Source: an uncultured Hyphomonas sp. (GTDB taxonomy: Bacteria > Pseudomonadota > Alphaproteobacteria > Caulobacterales > Hyphomonadaceae). Taken from it: a stretch of 64,000 nucleotides of DNA. A program made the position numbers and the translations under genes. The stretch covers positions 2,170,001 to 2,234,000 of the forward strand of contig NZ_OY781472.1 in NCBI RefSeq assembly GCF_963677035.1, read 5' to 3'. Shown here one piece after another: positions 47,441 to 55,922 of this stretch; within the stretch, counting starts at the first letter, position 1; each line of letters begins with the position of its first letter. The notes under the pieces were generated by a model, which worked only from the letters and a program-made list of their open reading frames with translations, had not been told where the DNA came from and made no database searches.

Positions 47441-47838
47441 ATACGTGTCAGCATGGAGGCGAGGCCGTTTGAGCGCTGTGCCGTCAGTGCGCCGCTGACG
47501 CCGATTTCGTCCAGGAAGCTCTTTGCGTCGAAGGAGAGGATTTCGTCCCGGCTGGCGCCGGAATAGAGCTGGACGAGCAGCGCGATCAGGCCGGAAACGA
47601 TCATGGCGTCGGACTCGGCCCGCAAGACCATCTTGCCGTCTTCCCAGCCGGTGACCAGCCAGACCTGGCTGGCACAGCCGCGGACGCGTGTTTCCTCTGT
47701 CCGCTCATCCGGCTCCAGGGGCGGGTTTGCCTTGCCCAGATCGATGATGTGCGCATAGCGCGCCTCCCAGTCATCGAGCCAGGAGAAATCTTCACGGATG
47801 TCTGCAGCGGTTTCGGCAATACTCATGGACGCTGACAT
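47407..47838 (-). CDS. sufE: SufE family Fe-S cluster assembly protein
   Basis: This 143-residue protein fits SufE: DIREDFSWLDDWEARYAHIIDLGK, then EETRVRGCASQVWLVTG with the sulfur-accepting Cys near residue 56, and GLIALLVQLYSGASRDEIL. SufE takes persulfide from SufS for Fe-S cluster building; no other suf genes are in this window. The ATG at 47838 (AGGA 7 bases upstream) is preferred to the Met at 47826. The convergent DUF6456 stop lies inside its 3' end. Confidence 0.95.
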   Translation of the reverse strand: MSASMSIAETAADIREDFSWLDDWEARYAHIIDLGKANPPLEPDERTEETRVRGCASQVWLVTGWEDGKMVLRAESDAMIVSGLIALLVQLYSGASRDEILSFDAKSFLDEIGVSGALTAQRSNGLASMLTRIQDDAKALPAS

Positions 47839-47850
47839 GGGGCATCCTGC

Positions 47851-47889
47851 CACAAAAGAAAACCCCCGGCGGCCATGGGCCCCGGGGGT
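47851..47889 (-). terminator. Intrinsic terminator after the secreted protein gene
   Basis: On the minus strand, ACCCCCGG (47889-47882) and CCGGGGGT (47869-47862) form an 8-bp GC stem around a 12-nt partly paired loop. A T-rich tail TTTCTTTTGTG follows. It ends the transcript of the gene at 47913-48911 just before the sufE start. Confidence 0.8.
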
Positions 47890-47912
47890 GAAGGTTGAGA
47901 GATGGAGAGGGC

Positions 47913-48911
47913 TTACTGGTAGACCCCGCCGATACACTTGCCGACATCGGCAAGCGCATGCTCTCCGATACAGAAAGGTACTTCGTACTGCTGGTTCGCA
48001 GCCGCAACGCACTGTTGCAGGTTCAGGTTGGCCATGTTCAGGCAGCCGCGAGTCTCGCGTTCAGACATGGCGCTGGACATCTGGGCCGGGGTTGCAGCCT
48101 CAGCGCCCATGACGCGGAAAGCGGCGAGAGTGGCGATCTGGTCGGCGATCGGTTCCTTGCCATATTTCACGCGCTTGCGGTTGAGTTTGAGGCCGGATGT
48201 CACGGCGACGGGGAACCGTACAGCGCTGGCGGCACCGGAGACATTGTCCCAAAGCGACGGAGCGCCGGGGACACCGGCCTGCACGAGCACACCGTCGATG
48301 TCAGCCGCGCTGAAGGCGTTGACCAGTGGCTTGCTGGCCGGGATGCCGGCCTTCTGGATCTTGTCGAGGGTTGTGGCCTTGGCGCCGGAATTGCCGATCT
48401 TGGCCTTGGCCCAGCCGGATGCCTGCAGCGAATAGGCCTGTTCCTTCACGAATGCTGCGGCGCTGGAAAGGCGGCGGCTGTCAGCCTCGGTCGCGGAGAG
48501 TGCGGCGCTCACGGCGTTGTCGCCCCCGCTCAGCGTACGGGCATAACGGACGTCATTGGCGAGGCCGGTCATCATGGCGTCACGGCCATAGAAATCTGCG
48601 ATGTCACGCACAGCGGCGCGATACTCAGCATCCTGAGAAGCGATAAGGGCGGAATAAGAAATCCAGCCTTGAGAGAGCTGGTCCGGATTGTGTCCGCCAA
48701 GTGAGTTCAGAGCGTTGTCGATGTCGCCCGCAGAGCTGAGCGGCTTGGTTTTAACATCCGTCACTTCGGATTGGTAAGTGGCGTAAACGGCCGCGGATTC
48801 CGAGATCGCATCACCGGACTTCTTCTCTTCAGTTTGACCGTCCTGTGCGGAGGCTCCGAGAGCCATCCCCATAGCGATAACAATGGCCCCGATCGTTCTG
48901 ATGGAATTCAT
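47913..48911 (-). CDS. Secreted hypothetical protein with C-terminal Cys motifs
   Basis: I do not recognise this 332-residue protein. It has a signal peptide (MNSIRTIGAIVIAMGMALGASA), a helical Ala/Ser-rich body and a C-terminal tail with four cysteines (CLNMANLNLQQC near 287-298, FCIGEHALADVGKC near 313-326) that probably form disulfides. No catalytic motif is visible. It is a separate transcription unit with its own terminator, divergent from the histidine kinase gene across 150 bp. Confidence 0.8.
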   Translation of the reverse strand: MNSIRTIGAIVIAMGMALGASAQDGQTEEKKSGDAISESAAVYATYQSEVTDVKTKPLSSAGDIDNALNSLGGHNPDQLSQGWISYSALIASQDAEYRAAVRDIADFYGRDAMMTGLANDVRYARTLSGGDNAVSAALSATEADSRRLSSAAAFVKEQAYSLQASGWAKAKIGNSGAKATTLDKIQKAGIPASKPLVNAFSAADIDGVLVQAGVPGAPSLWDNVSGAASAVRFPVAVTSGLKLNRKRVKYGKEPIADQIATLAAFRVMGAEAATPAQMSSAMSERETRGCLNMANLNLQQCVAAANQQYEVPFCIGEHALADVGKCIGGVYQ

Positions 48912-49061
48912 GTTCGCTTACTCCCTCACGCGTGACACGATACTTTCTGCCCGAACTTCCCCAACGGGGGAACAGCAGGTTGCCCGCTTCTTGCATTACA
49001 AATACAGCAAGAAACCGCCGACACAGTCACAATGCCTAATGAATCTCACCGGGGTATTAAC

Positions 49062-50672
49062 ATGTTGCCCCAAAAGCAGCGTCAGAGATTACGATTAATC
49101 CACCTTGGCTGGCTGGCCATGGTGCTTGCCGTTGCCTGCTCCATTCTCGTGTCACGCGAAAAAGAAGCATTGTCGTTCGCTTGGCTGGGGTTGGCAGCCC
49201 TGCCGGGACTGGCAGGCTTTCTGCTGCTTGGGCCTGACCGGCTTCTGAACCAATTTGCCCCGTCTTTTCTGGTGATTACGTGGACTGTGTTCGCTGCGTT
49301 CGCCCTCGCACTGAGCGGTGCAGCCATGTCTCCGCTGGCTGTTCTGTTCGTGATCGCGCCGCTTGTCGCGCTCAACCTGCAAAACTCCGACATGGCGGCT
49401 GAAGCGTCGATCTTCGGGGCCGGGGCGTATTTCGTCGCGATCCTGTTGTCCGAAATTGGGACTCTGCCGATGGGAGAGGCCGTTCCGGGCTTCTCCAGCG
49501 TTGCCCGGCTGCTGGCTTTTGCAGCGCTTGTCATCTGCGCGCTGCTCGTCTGGTATCTGGCCCGCAGTCAGGAAGAGCGCGCCGCCGCCGACCAGGTTCA
49601 GCCGGCCGAAGTGTCCCATCCCGCGAAGGCGACCATACCGGTTCCGGCCGGGTCCGGCGTTCTTCTTCTGGACGTGATGTCTGACGGCATGATCCGCGGT
49701 GCTGACGGCGACAAGCTTGGCTTGCCGGCGATCGGGGCGGGAACGCTGTTGCGCGATGTCCTTGATCCGGCCACACCACCTGAGATGCTTCAGGGGGCTT
49801 CTGCGATGGCGGGTGAGGCGACCCTTGTCAGCGGCCGCAAGGTCGGGTTCTGCGCCACACCCTATGAGGGCGGCACGCATCTGGTGCTGATCGAGCGCCC
49901 GTCACAGGACGACAAAACCACAACCGCCGACGCCGAGACTCAGGCGCGCGACGCCGTTCGCCAGCGCACAGCGTTCTTTGCCTCGCTGGGGCATGATCTG
50001 AAAACGCCTCTGAATGCGATCATCGGCTATGCCGACATGATGCGCCACGGCGTCCGCGGGCCGCTGCCGGAAGCCTATCAGGACTATCCGGCCATCATTC
50101 ATGACAGCGGGCAGGAACTCCTCCTCATGGTTGAGGACATGCTGGACCTCGCCCGGGCAGATGCCGAACGCTACCGCCTTGAGCCGGAACCGGTGGACCT
50201 GTCCGCCTCCGCGCAGTCGGTGGTCCGCCAACTGGAAAACCAGGCGGAACGGGCCGGCGTGAAGCTGCGCCTGAAGACCGACGAGGAAGTCTGGGCGCAG
50301 GCCGATGCGCGCGCTGTTCGCCAGATCTGGCAGAACCTTGTGTCCAACGCGATCAAATATTCGAACAGCGACAGTGCCGTGGTGCTCGACGCCGAGATCA
50401 GTGGCAATGCGGCGATCCTTTCCGTGACGGACAAGGGCGCCGGCATGAGCGAGGATGATGTACGCCTCGCGCTGGAACCTTTTTCCCAGGGCGGAAATGC
50501 CCGGGGCGTTAAGGGGACCGGACTCGGCCTCGCCGTGGTCAAGCGCTTTGCGGAGATGCATGGCGGCCAGATCGACATCCGGTCGGCCCCCGGCAAAGGC
50601 ACCCGCGTTTCCGTGACCCTGCCGCGGGCACAGGATTCGGACATCGACCCCAGGGACGATGCCGCACAATAG
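49062..50672 (+). CDS. Membrane-bound sensor histidine kinase
   Basis: This histidine kinase of about 536 residues has around six TM segments in the first 180 residues (for example LIHLGWLAMVLAVACSILVS and LAVLFVIAPLVALNL) and a cytoplasmic PAS-like or linker region. The H-box is FFASLGHDLKTPLNAIIGYADMM (His near 310), the N-box is QNLVSNAIKYS, the G1 box DKGAGMSEDDV and the G2 box GTGLGLAVVKRF. The layout resembles DivJ/PleC-type cell-cycle kinases of Caulobacterales, which is suggestive only. No response regulator is adjacent. The ATG at 49062 is preferred over 49032 because GGGG lies 8 bases upstream. Confidence 0.9.
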   Translation: MLPQKQRQRLRLIHLGWLAMVLAVACSILVSREKEALSFAWLGLAALPGLAGFLLLGPDRLLNQFAPSFLVITWTVFAAFALALSGAAMSPLAVLFVIAPLVALNLQNSDMAAEASIFGAGAYFVAILLSEIGTLPMGEAVPGFSSVARLLAFAALVICALLVWYLARSQEERAAADQVQPAEVSHPAKATIPVPAGSGVLLLDVMSDGMIRGADGDKLGLPAIGAGTLLRDVLDPATPPEMLQGASAMAGEATLVSGRKVGFCATPYEGGTHLVLIERPSQDDKTTTADAETQARDAVRQRTAFFASLGHDLKTPLNAIIGYADMMRHGVRGPLPEAYQDYPAIIHDSGQELLLMVEDMLDLARADAERYRLEPEPVDLSASAQSVVRQLENQAERAGVKLRLKTDEEVWAQADARAVRQIWQNLVSNAIKYSNSDSAVVLDAEISGNAAILSVTDKGAGMSEDDVRLALEPFSQGGNARGVKGTGLGLAVVKRFAEMHGGQIDIRSAPGKGTRVSVTLPRAQDSDIDPRDDAAQ

Positions 50673-50687
50673 CGCTTCGAAGACTTG

Positions 50688-50897
50688 TCAGTTGTCTTTG
50701 TTGTCCGGGGTGTCCGGCAAATTGGCCCGTAACAGCAGGAACAGGCCGCCAAACGTGGCGACGCCGATCGCGAACAGGGCAATGGATGTGCTCAGGAACA
50801 GCACGTCACCTGGATAATCTGCGTGCTGGATCAGGCCCGTCAGGCCACCGGCAAAGGCAATCGCAGGGGCCAGCAGGATCAGGTCGTTGATTTTCAT
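50688..50897 (-). CDS. Small two-TM membrane protein
   Basis: The 69-residue protein has two hydrophobic segments, DLILLAPAIAFAGGLTGLI and VLFLSTSIALFAIGVATFGGLFLLL, and a polar tail (ANLPDTPDNKDN). AAAGGGG lies 7 bases upstream of the ATG at 50897, which supports translation. I do not recognise it. It is convergent with the histidine kinase gene and divergent from the DUF1491 gene. Confidence 0.65.
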   Translation of the reverse strand: MKINDLILLAPAIAFAGGLTGLIQHADYPGDVLFLSTSIALFAIGVATFGGLFLLLRANLPDTPDNKDN

Positions 50898-50984
50898 GCT
50901 TTGGCCCCTTTCGCCCATGGTTACCAGTGCGCTAACACTGAACTGGAAACTGCAAGCGCCATGCCGCTTCGGAGGAGTTTCACG

Positions 50985-51332
50985 ATGATGGACCGCCTGC
51001 CTACACGCCTCTGGATCGAGGCCCTGATCCGCCGGGCTGAGGTGGCAGGGGCGTCCGGTTTTATCGTCCAGCATGGGGATGATTCCCGCGGCGACGTGCT
51101 CGTGAAGGTCGCGCGGCTGGACGGCACGGCGGCGGCTTACATCCCGTCAATGGGGATGGATGGCGACCGGATCTTCATGAACCTCGCCGGGCAGGGCATC
51201 GGCCCGGACGAGCGGGCTGTGGATGAGTATGTCGCCCGCGCCCGCAAACGCGACAGTGATCTTTGGGTCATTGAGATCGAAGACAGGGACGGGCGCCACT
51301 TCCTGACCGAACATGTCGAGGAAGGCGCCTGA
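50985..51332 (+). CDS. DUF1491 family protein
   Basis: The 115-residue protein has the DUF1491 pattern: RLPTRLWIEALIRRAEVAGASGFIVQHGDDSRGDVLVKV, then DERAVDEYVARARKRDSDLWVIEIEDRDGRHFL. The family is alphaproteobacterial and uncharacterised. GGAGGAG precedes the ATG at 50985 with good spacing. It stands between the small membrane protein gene and an unknown gene that may be CtrA-controlled. Confidence 0.88.
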   Translation: MMDRLPTRLWIEALIRRAEVAGASGFIVQHGDDSRGDVLVKVARLDGTAAAYIPSMGMDGDRIFMNLAGQGIGPDERAVDEYVARARKRDSDLWVIEIEDRDGRHFLTEHVEEGA

Positions 51333-51380
51333 AATCTGGCGCAGTACCGGCCAGGATCCTTTGCATTCTGCAGGCTTGCG

Positions 51381-51395
51381 TTAACCCCTCGCTAA
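51381..51395. promoter_or_regulatory. CtrA-like site TTAA-N7-CTAA
   Basis: TTAACCCCTCGCTAA matches the CtrA consensus TTAA-N7-TTAA at 7 of 8 positions. It lies 52 bp upstream of the ATG at 51448, in the promoter region of the unknown gene. CtrA is the cell-cycle master regulator in Caulobacterales; use of this site is inferred from sequence only. Confidence 0.4.
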
Positions 51396-51447
51396 CCCCG
51401 TGCGGTCAGCTTGAAATTTGAATCAGGATATGGGGCAAGGCGGGATT

Positions 51448-51822
51448 ATGCTGTTTCTCTTGAACGAACAGATCGTCGAAGTGACGATACCTGAAATCCA
51501 TCTGTCAAAGCGCTGGAAAGTGCTGGGCTGTGGGGATCCGGGAAGCATGCGGGCACGCGAGGCGCTGGAATTCGTCGCGCGGGTCGTGTCGGCGCATGTT
51601 CAGGAAGGCGTCGCGATGGAGGTCAACCTCGTCGAAGACCTGGCGGCCCTGATCATCGCGAAAACGGGCGCGAATGCGGCCCTGTTCCCGGTGAAGGCGC
51701 AGCGTGTTGGTGAAGCGCGCCTGACGATCCTGCCGGAAACCATCCTTGCCAGCCTGCGCGAGCGGCACGAACATCAAGGCCAGGCGCCGGACCTCGAACA
51801 GATCTGGCCAAAGGCCGCCTGA
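51448..51822 (+). CDS. Hypothetical protein
   Basis: I do not recognise this 124-residue soluble protein. It has an N-terminal LFLLNEQIVEVTIPEIHLSKRWK, a helical middle REALEFVARVVSAHVQEG and a LILPETI-like segment (RLTILPETILASLRERHEH) near the C terminus. No signal peptide or metal motif is visible. The ATG at 51448 is preferred, with AAGG 7 bases upstream; a TTG at 51418 and ATG at 51430 in frame are alternatives. It may be controlled through the CtrA-like site upstream. Confidence 0.6.
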   Translation: MLFLLNEQIVEVTIPEIHLSKRWKVLGCGDPGSMRAREALEFVARVVSAHVQEGVAMEVNLVEDLAALIIAKTGANAALFPVKAQRVGEARLTILPETILASLRERHEHQGQAPDLEQIWPKAA

Positions 51823-51892
51823 GGCACCGCCCGAAAACCGCAGCCTGATACCGGCCCTTCTATATGCGGCCCAAATCGGCTAGGGGCTCGGC

Positions 51893-53515
51893 TTGGAAAA
51901 AACGAGCCGTTTCAATATGTCCCACGCTTCAGAAGCCGCCCGCCGGCGGACCTTCGCCATCATCTCACACCCTGACGCGGGCAAGACCACGCTGACGGAG
52001 AACCTGCTGCTGGCTGGCGGGGCCATCCGTGCGGCCGGGGAAGTGGCGGCGCGCGGTGAGGCACGGCGGACGACATCCGACTGGATGAAGATCGAGCGCG
52101 ACCGCGGCATCTCCGTCTCGGCCTCCGTCATGACGTTCGAGTTTGAGAACCTCGTTTTCAACCTGCTCGACACGCCGGGCCACGAAGACTTTTCCGAAGA
52201 TACCTATCGTACGCTGACCGCGGCCGACTGCGCGGTCATGGTGCTGGACGCGGCAAAAGGGATCGAGCCGCAGACGCTGAAGCTGTTTGAAGTCTGCCGC
52301 CTGCGCGACATTCCGATCGTCACCTTCATCAACAAGATGGACCGCGAGGCGCAGGACCCGATCGCCCTTCTGGATGAAGTGCAGGAAAAGCTGCAGCTGG
52401 ACACGGCGCCGCTTTACTGGCCCGCTGCCAGCGGCCAGCGCTTCTCCGGCATGGTCGATCTTGCGACCAATGAACTGATCCAGTTCGAACGCCGCCCGGG
52501 CGAAGCGCCCAGGATCGGCGCCGCGCCGCGTATTGCGGCGGACGAGGCGACGCTTCAGGCAAACCTGGATGAGAGTGTCTATGGCGAACTGGCCGAAGGC
52601 CGGGAGATGGCCACGGGCCTGCTGCCGGAATTCGACAAGGAAGCCTTCCTTGGCGGGCACATGACGCCAGTCGTATTCGGCTCGGCCCTGCGCCATTTCG
52701 GTGTTCTGGAACTGCTCCGTACCCTGCATGCCTATGCCCCGCCGCCGCGTGACCAGAAGGCCGAGAAAAAGGGCGAGCCCGTTACGATCCACTCCGGTGA
52801 CAAGTCGGTGGCAGGTTTCGTCTTCAAAATTCAGGCGAACATGGATCCGAACCACCGCGACCGTGTGGCCTTCCTTCGTCTGTGTTCGGGAGAATTCAAG
52901 CGCGGTATGCGCCTGAAGACCGCAGGCGGCAAACAGCTGAACATCCACAATCCGATGATGTTCCTGGCGCAGGATCGCGAGATCGCCGAGACGGCCTATG
53001 CGGGTGATGTGATCGGCGTACCGAACCATGGCCAGCTGCGCGTTGGCGACAGCCTGTCGGAAACTGGCGACATCAAGTTTGCAGGCATTCCTAACTTTGC
53101 GCCGGAATTGCTGCGCCGCGCCCGCGTCAAAGATCCAATGAAAGCAAAGCATTTGCGCAAGGCCCTCGAAAGCCTCGCGGAAGAGGGCGTCACCCAGCTG
53201 TTCAAGCCGGCCATCGGGTCCGACATGATTGTTGGTGCCGTCGGGCAGCTCCAGTTCGAAGTGATGACCGAGCGCGTGGCGGCGGAATACAATCTGGAAG
53301 TCGTGTTCGAACCTGCGCCTTACAACGTTGCGCGCTGGCTCTCATGTGACGATCCGAAAGTGCTGGAAGCGTTCCTGGACAAGAACAAGTCGACGTCCGG
53401 CACGGACCTGGACGATGCGCCGGTCTATCTCGCCAAGAATGCGTGGGATGTCGGCTATGCCCAGGAAAAGAACCCGGACATCCGCTTCACGGCCACGAAA
53501 GAGCGTTCGCTCTAG
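51893..53515 (+). CDS. prfC: Peptide chain release factor 3
   Basis: RF3 is a translational GTPase that recycles RF1/RF2 from the ribosome. The 540-residue protein has G1 SHPDAGKTTLTENLLL (about 23-38), the switch region GEARRTTSDWMKIERDRGISVSASVM, G3 DTPGHEDFSEDTYRTL (about 93-108), and G4 NKMD. The domain 2/3 sequence GDVIGVPNHGQLRVGDSL follows, and the C terminus ends in KER. A TTG at 51893 has AGGGG 6 bases upstream; the ATG at 51917 is an alternative. Its stop is 6 bp from the convergent PAN-domain gene. Confidence 0.95.
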   Translation: MEKTSRFNMSHASEAARRRTFAIISHPDAGKTTLTENLLLAGGAIRAAGEVAARGEARRTTSDWMKIERDRGISVSASVMTFEFENLVFNLLDTPGHEDFSEDTYRTLTAADCAVMVLDAAKGIEPQTLKLFEVCRLRDIPIVTFINKMDREAQDPIALLDEVQEKLQLDTAPLYWPAASGQRFSGMVDLATNELIQFERRPGEAPRIGAAPRIAADEATLQANLDESVYGELAEGREMATGLLPEFDKEAFLGGHMTPVVFGSALRHFGVLELLRTLHAYAPPPRDQKAEKKGEPVTIHSGDKSVAGFVFKIQANMDPNHRDRVAFLRLCSGEFKRGMRLKTAGGKQLNIHNPMMFLAQDREIAETAYAGDVIGVPNHGQLRVGDSLSETGDIKFAGIPNFAPELLRRARVKDPMKAKHLRKALESLAEEGVTQLFKPAIGSDMIVGAVGQLQFEVMTERVAAEYNLEVVFEPAPYNVARWLSCDDPKVLEAFLDKNKSTSGTDLDDAPVYLAKNAWDVGYAQEKNPDIRFTATKERSL

Positions 53516-53521
53516 CGGCGG

Positions 53522-53908
53522 TTACTCGTCACCGGGGCCGCCTTCGAGTTCAGGCTTCGGTTCCGGAAAGAACTTTGCCGCAAGCGTCGGCGAGACGCCG
53601 GATATTGCGAGCGGGTCCTGCCGGGCCTTGCCGCCGCCGCGCTTCAGTTCACAGCGCGCTTCGGTGCCTTCAAATGTTTCGACATAACTCCACGTGACGC
53701 ATTGCGCATCGTCTGCACAGATCATCTGGCAGGCCGAGGCCGTTTCAACGGGCATGACGGAATAGGTGGCGCCAAAGCGATAGATGCCAACCTCCTGTCC
53801 TTTGACCGGTTCAGGCTTGTCGGGTTTCATGCTGGGCGTTTCGGCAAAGGCCGGGGCAGCCAGCAGAACAATTGCGCTTGAAGCGGCAAGAAGGGGTATC
53901 AGGCGCAT
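53522..53908 (-). CDS. PAN domain-containing exported protein
   Basis: The 128-residue protein has a signal peptide (MRLIPLLAASSAIVLLAAPAFA) and a PAN/Apple-like domain with cysteine pattern ACQMICADDAQCVTWSYVE (about 59-77) and a further Cys in ARCELKRG. PAN domains bind proteins or sugars; the ligand is unknown. The C-terminal tail is Pro/Glu/Gly-rich. It is convergent with prfC. Confidence 0.85.
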   Translation of the reverse strand: MRLIPLLAASSAIVLLAAPAFAETPSMKPDKPEPVKGQEVGIYRFGATYSVMPVETASACQMICADDAQCVTWSYVETFEGTEARCELKRGGGKARQDPLAISGVSPTLAAKFFPEPKPELEGGPGDE

Positions 53909-53991
53909 GGGCGTCGTCTCCGTCTAACAGGTTCAGCTTAGTAAGCGCTGCTTAATGAAGTGTTCGCCGCCCGCCGATCATTTCGGCCGGT

Positions 53992-55815
53992 TTATCGGGT
54001 AAGCGTTTCGCGCTTTTCCTCAATCTCCAGCCATTCCATTTCGGCCATGTCGAGCTCTTCGCGCGCCGCCCCGACGCGGGTGGACTTTTTGTTGAACGCC
54101 TCTGCGTCGCGGGCATAGAGATCAGGATCTGCCATGTCTTGCTCCAGCTTTGCGATTTCGGCCTGAAGCTTCGGGATCAGCGCGTCCAGTTCCTTCTGGC
54201 GATGCTCGTCCTTGAAGGAGAGTTTCGTCTGAGGTTTCGGGCGTTGTGTATTGTCTGTCTTCGGTTTTTCTGCCTTCGGAGTACCCTCCGCCCCCCGGCG
54301 ACGGAAGCCCTTCAGCTGTTCCTGCGCATCGCTCCACCCGCCGGCGGTGATGATCCAGTCGCCGTCGCCGACCGGACATAGACAGCTCGTGACGGTGGCG
54401 TCGAGAAAGGCGCGGTCGTGGCTGACGAGGATCAGCGTGCCCTCATAGCCGAGCAGCATGTCCTCCAGCAGGTCCAGCGTCTGCATGTCGAGATCATTGG
54501 TCGGTTCGTCCATCACCAGCAGGTTCGATGGCCGGGCCAGCCCGATCGCCAGCGCAAGCCGGTTGCGCTCCCCGCCCGAGAGCGCGCCGACCGGCTGGCG
54601 TAGCTGGTCCGGCGCGAACAGGAAGTCCTTGGCATAGGCCGCGACATGGCGCTGGCGGCCCTGTACCATGATGGAGTCGCCGCCATTCGGGGCGAGGGCT
54701 TCCCAGATCGTGTCCTTCGGGTTCAGCGTCTCACGCGTCTGGTCCTGATAGGTGACCTGCAGCGTCTTCGAGTGTTTCACGCTGCCGCTGTCCGGCTCGA
54801 TCCGGCCTAGGAGGAGTTTCACCAGCGTTGTCTTGCCGACGCCGTTGGGCCCGATAATGCCGATCCGGTCTCCGCGCAGGATCTTGATAGACAGATCATT
54901 GACCAGGGTGAAGGGGCCGTCCGGGCCTTCATAGGTCTTGGTCAGGGCGCGTGCCTCGATGACTTTCTTGCTCATCGAGTCCCCGGCATCGACGCTGAGG
55001 TCAGCCGTGGCTTTCCGGTCCTGCAGGGCAGAGCGCATCTGCGCGTGTTCCGTGCGCAGGTCTTTCAGTTTTGCGAGGCGGCCCTGATTGCGTTTGCGGC
55101 GCCCGGTGACACCGCGGGCCAGCCAATGCTGTTCGTCCTTCAGGTGCGTCGTCATCCGGCGCAGCTGGCGCTCTTCTTCCACTTCGATCTGTTCGGCCCA
55201 TTCGTCGAACTTCACATAGCCGTCGGGGCTCTTCAGCACTTTGCCCTGGCGCAGCCACAGCGTATTGGTGGAGATATTCTCCAGGAAGCGCCGGTCGTGG
55301 CTGACGACCAGAACGACGCCGTTGAAGCTTTTCAGGCGCGCTTCCAGCTGTTCGATCATCGGCACGTCGAGATGGTTGGTCGGCTCGTCCAGCAGCAGCA
55401 CGTCCGGATCGGCCGCGAACGCCTTGGCGAGGGCTGCCCGGCGCAGCTGGCCGCCGGAAAGCGTGGTCGGGTCTGCGTCTGCCTCGACCCCGAATTCCAT
55501 CAATTCGGCTTCGGCCATATAGGACGTTCCATCGAGGCCTTCGCTGGTATAGGCGAGCACGGTGTCGAAGCCGGCAAGGTCCGGCTCCTGCGCGACGGCG
55601 GCGAAGGTGATGCCAGGCTGGCGCCAGACGTCTCCGCTATCGGCTTCGACCCGCTCCGAGATGATTTTCATCAGCGTGGACTTGCCCGCGCCATTCCGGC
55701 CGACCAGCGCGACGCGCTCGCCTTTGGACAGCGAGAAGCTGACCCCGGTGAATAGGGGCTTGCCCCCGAAGGAGAGGCGGACATCGGTAAGGGTAATCAG
55801 AGGAGGCGCGGCCAT
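53992..55815 (-). CDS. ABC-F family ATPase, Uup type
   Basis: This 607-residue protein has two ABC domains: Walker A GRNGAGKST (about 38-46) and GPNGVGKTT (about 326-334), signatures LSGGQLRR and LSGGERNR, and Walker B LLLDEPTNHLD and LVMDEPTNDLD. The C-terminal part (about 505-607) is a charged coiled coil (KLSFKDEHRQKELDAL) as in Uup, which binds DNA or the ribosome. Uup affects transposon excision and ribosome assembly. The gene is separate from the other ABC-F gene at 12187-13761 and lies 83 bp from the PAN gene. Confidence 0.93.
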   Translation of the reverse strand: MAAPPLITLTDVRLSFGGKPLFTGVSFSLSKGERVALVGRNGAGKSTLMKIISERVEADSGDVWRQPGITFAAVAQEPDLAGFDTVLAYTSEGLDGTSYMAEAELMEFGVEADADPTTLSGGQLRRAALAKAFAADPDVLLLDEPTNHLDVPMIEQLEARLKSFNGVVLVVSHDRRFLENISTNTLWLRQGKVLKSPDGYVKFDEWAEQIEVEEERQLRRMTTHLKDEQHWLARGVTGRRKRNQGRLAKLKDLRTEHAQMRSALQDRKATADLSVDAGDSMSKKVIEARALTKTYEGPDGPFTLVNDLSIKILRGDRIGIIGPNGVGKTTLVKLLLGRIEPDSGSVKHSKTLQVTYQDQTRETLNPKDTIWEALAPNGGDSIMVQGRQRHVAAYAKDFLFAPDQLRQPVGALSGGERNRLALAIGLARPSNLLVMDEPTNDLDMQTLDLLEDMLLGYEGTLILVSHDRAFLDATVTSCLCPVGDGDWIITAGGWSDAQEQLKGFRRRGAEGTPKAEKPKTDNTQRPKPQTKLSFKDEHRQKELDALIPKLQAEIAKLEQDMADPDLYARDAEAFNKKSTRVGAAREELDMAEMEWLEIEEKRETLTR

Positions 55816-55922
55816 GCGCGCGATGTAGCGTGCGCGGAGGCGGGGCGCTAGAGGGCGTCACCAGCCTTCCCAAGGGCCGGGAGGCTGCTAAACTCCCTGA
55901 AAACAAGAATGGGAGGAACAGC

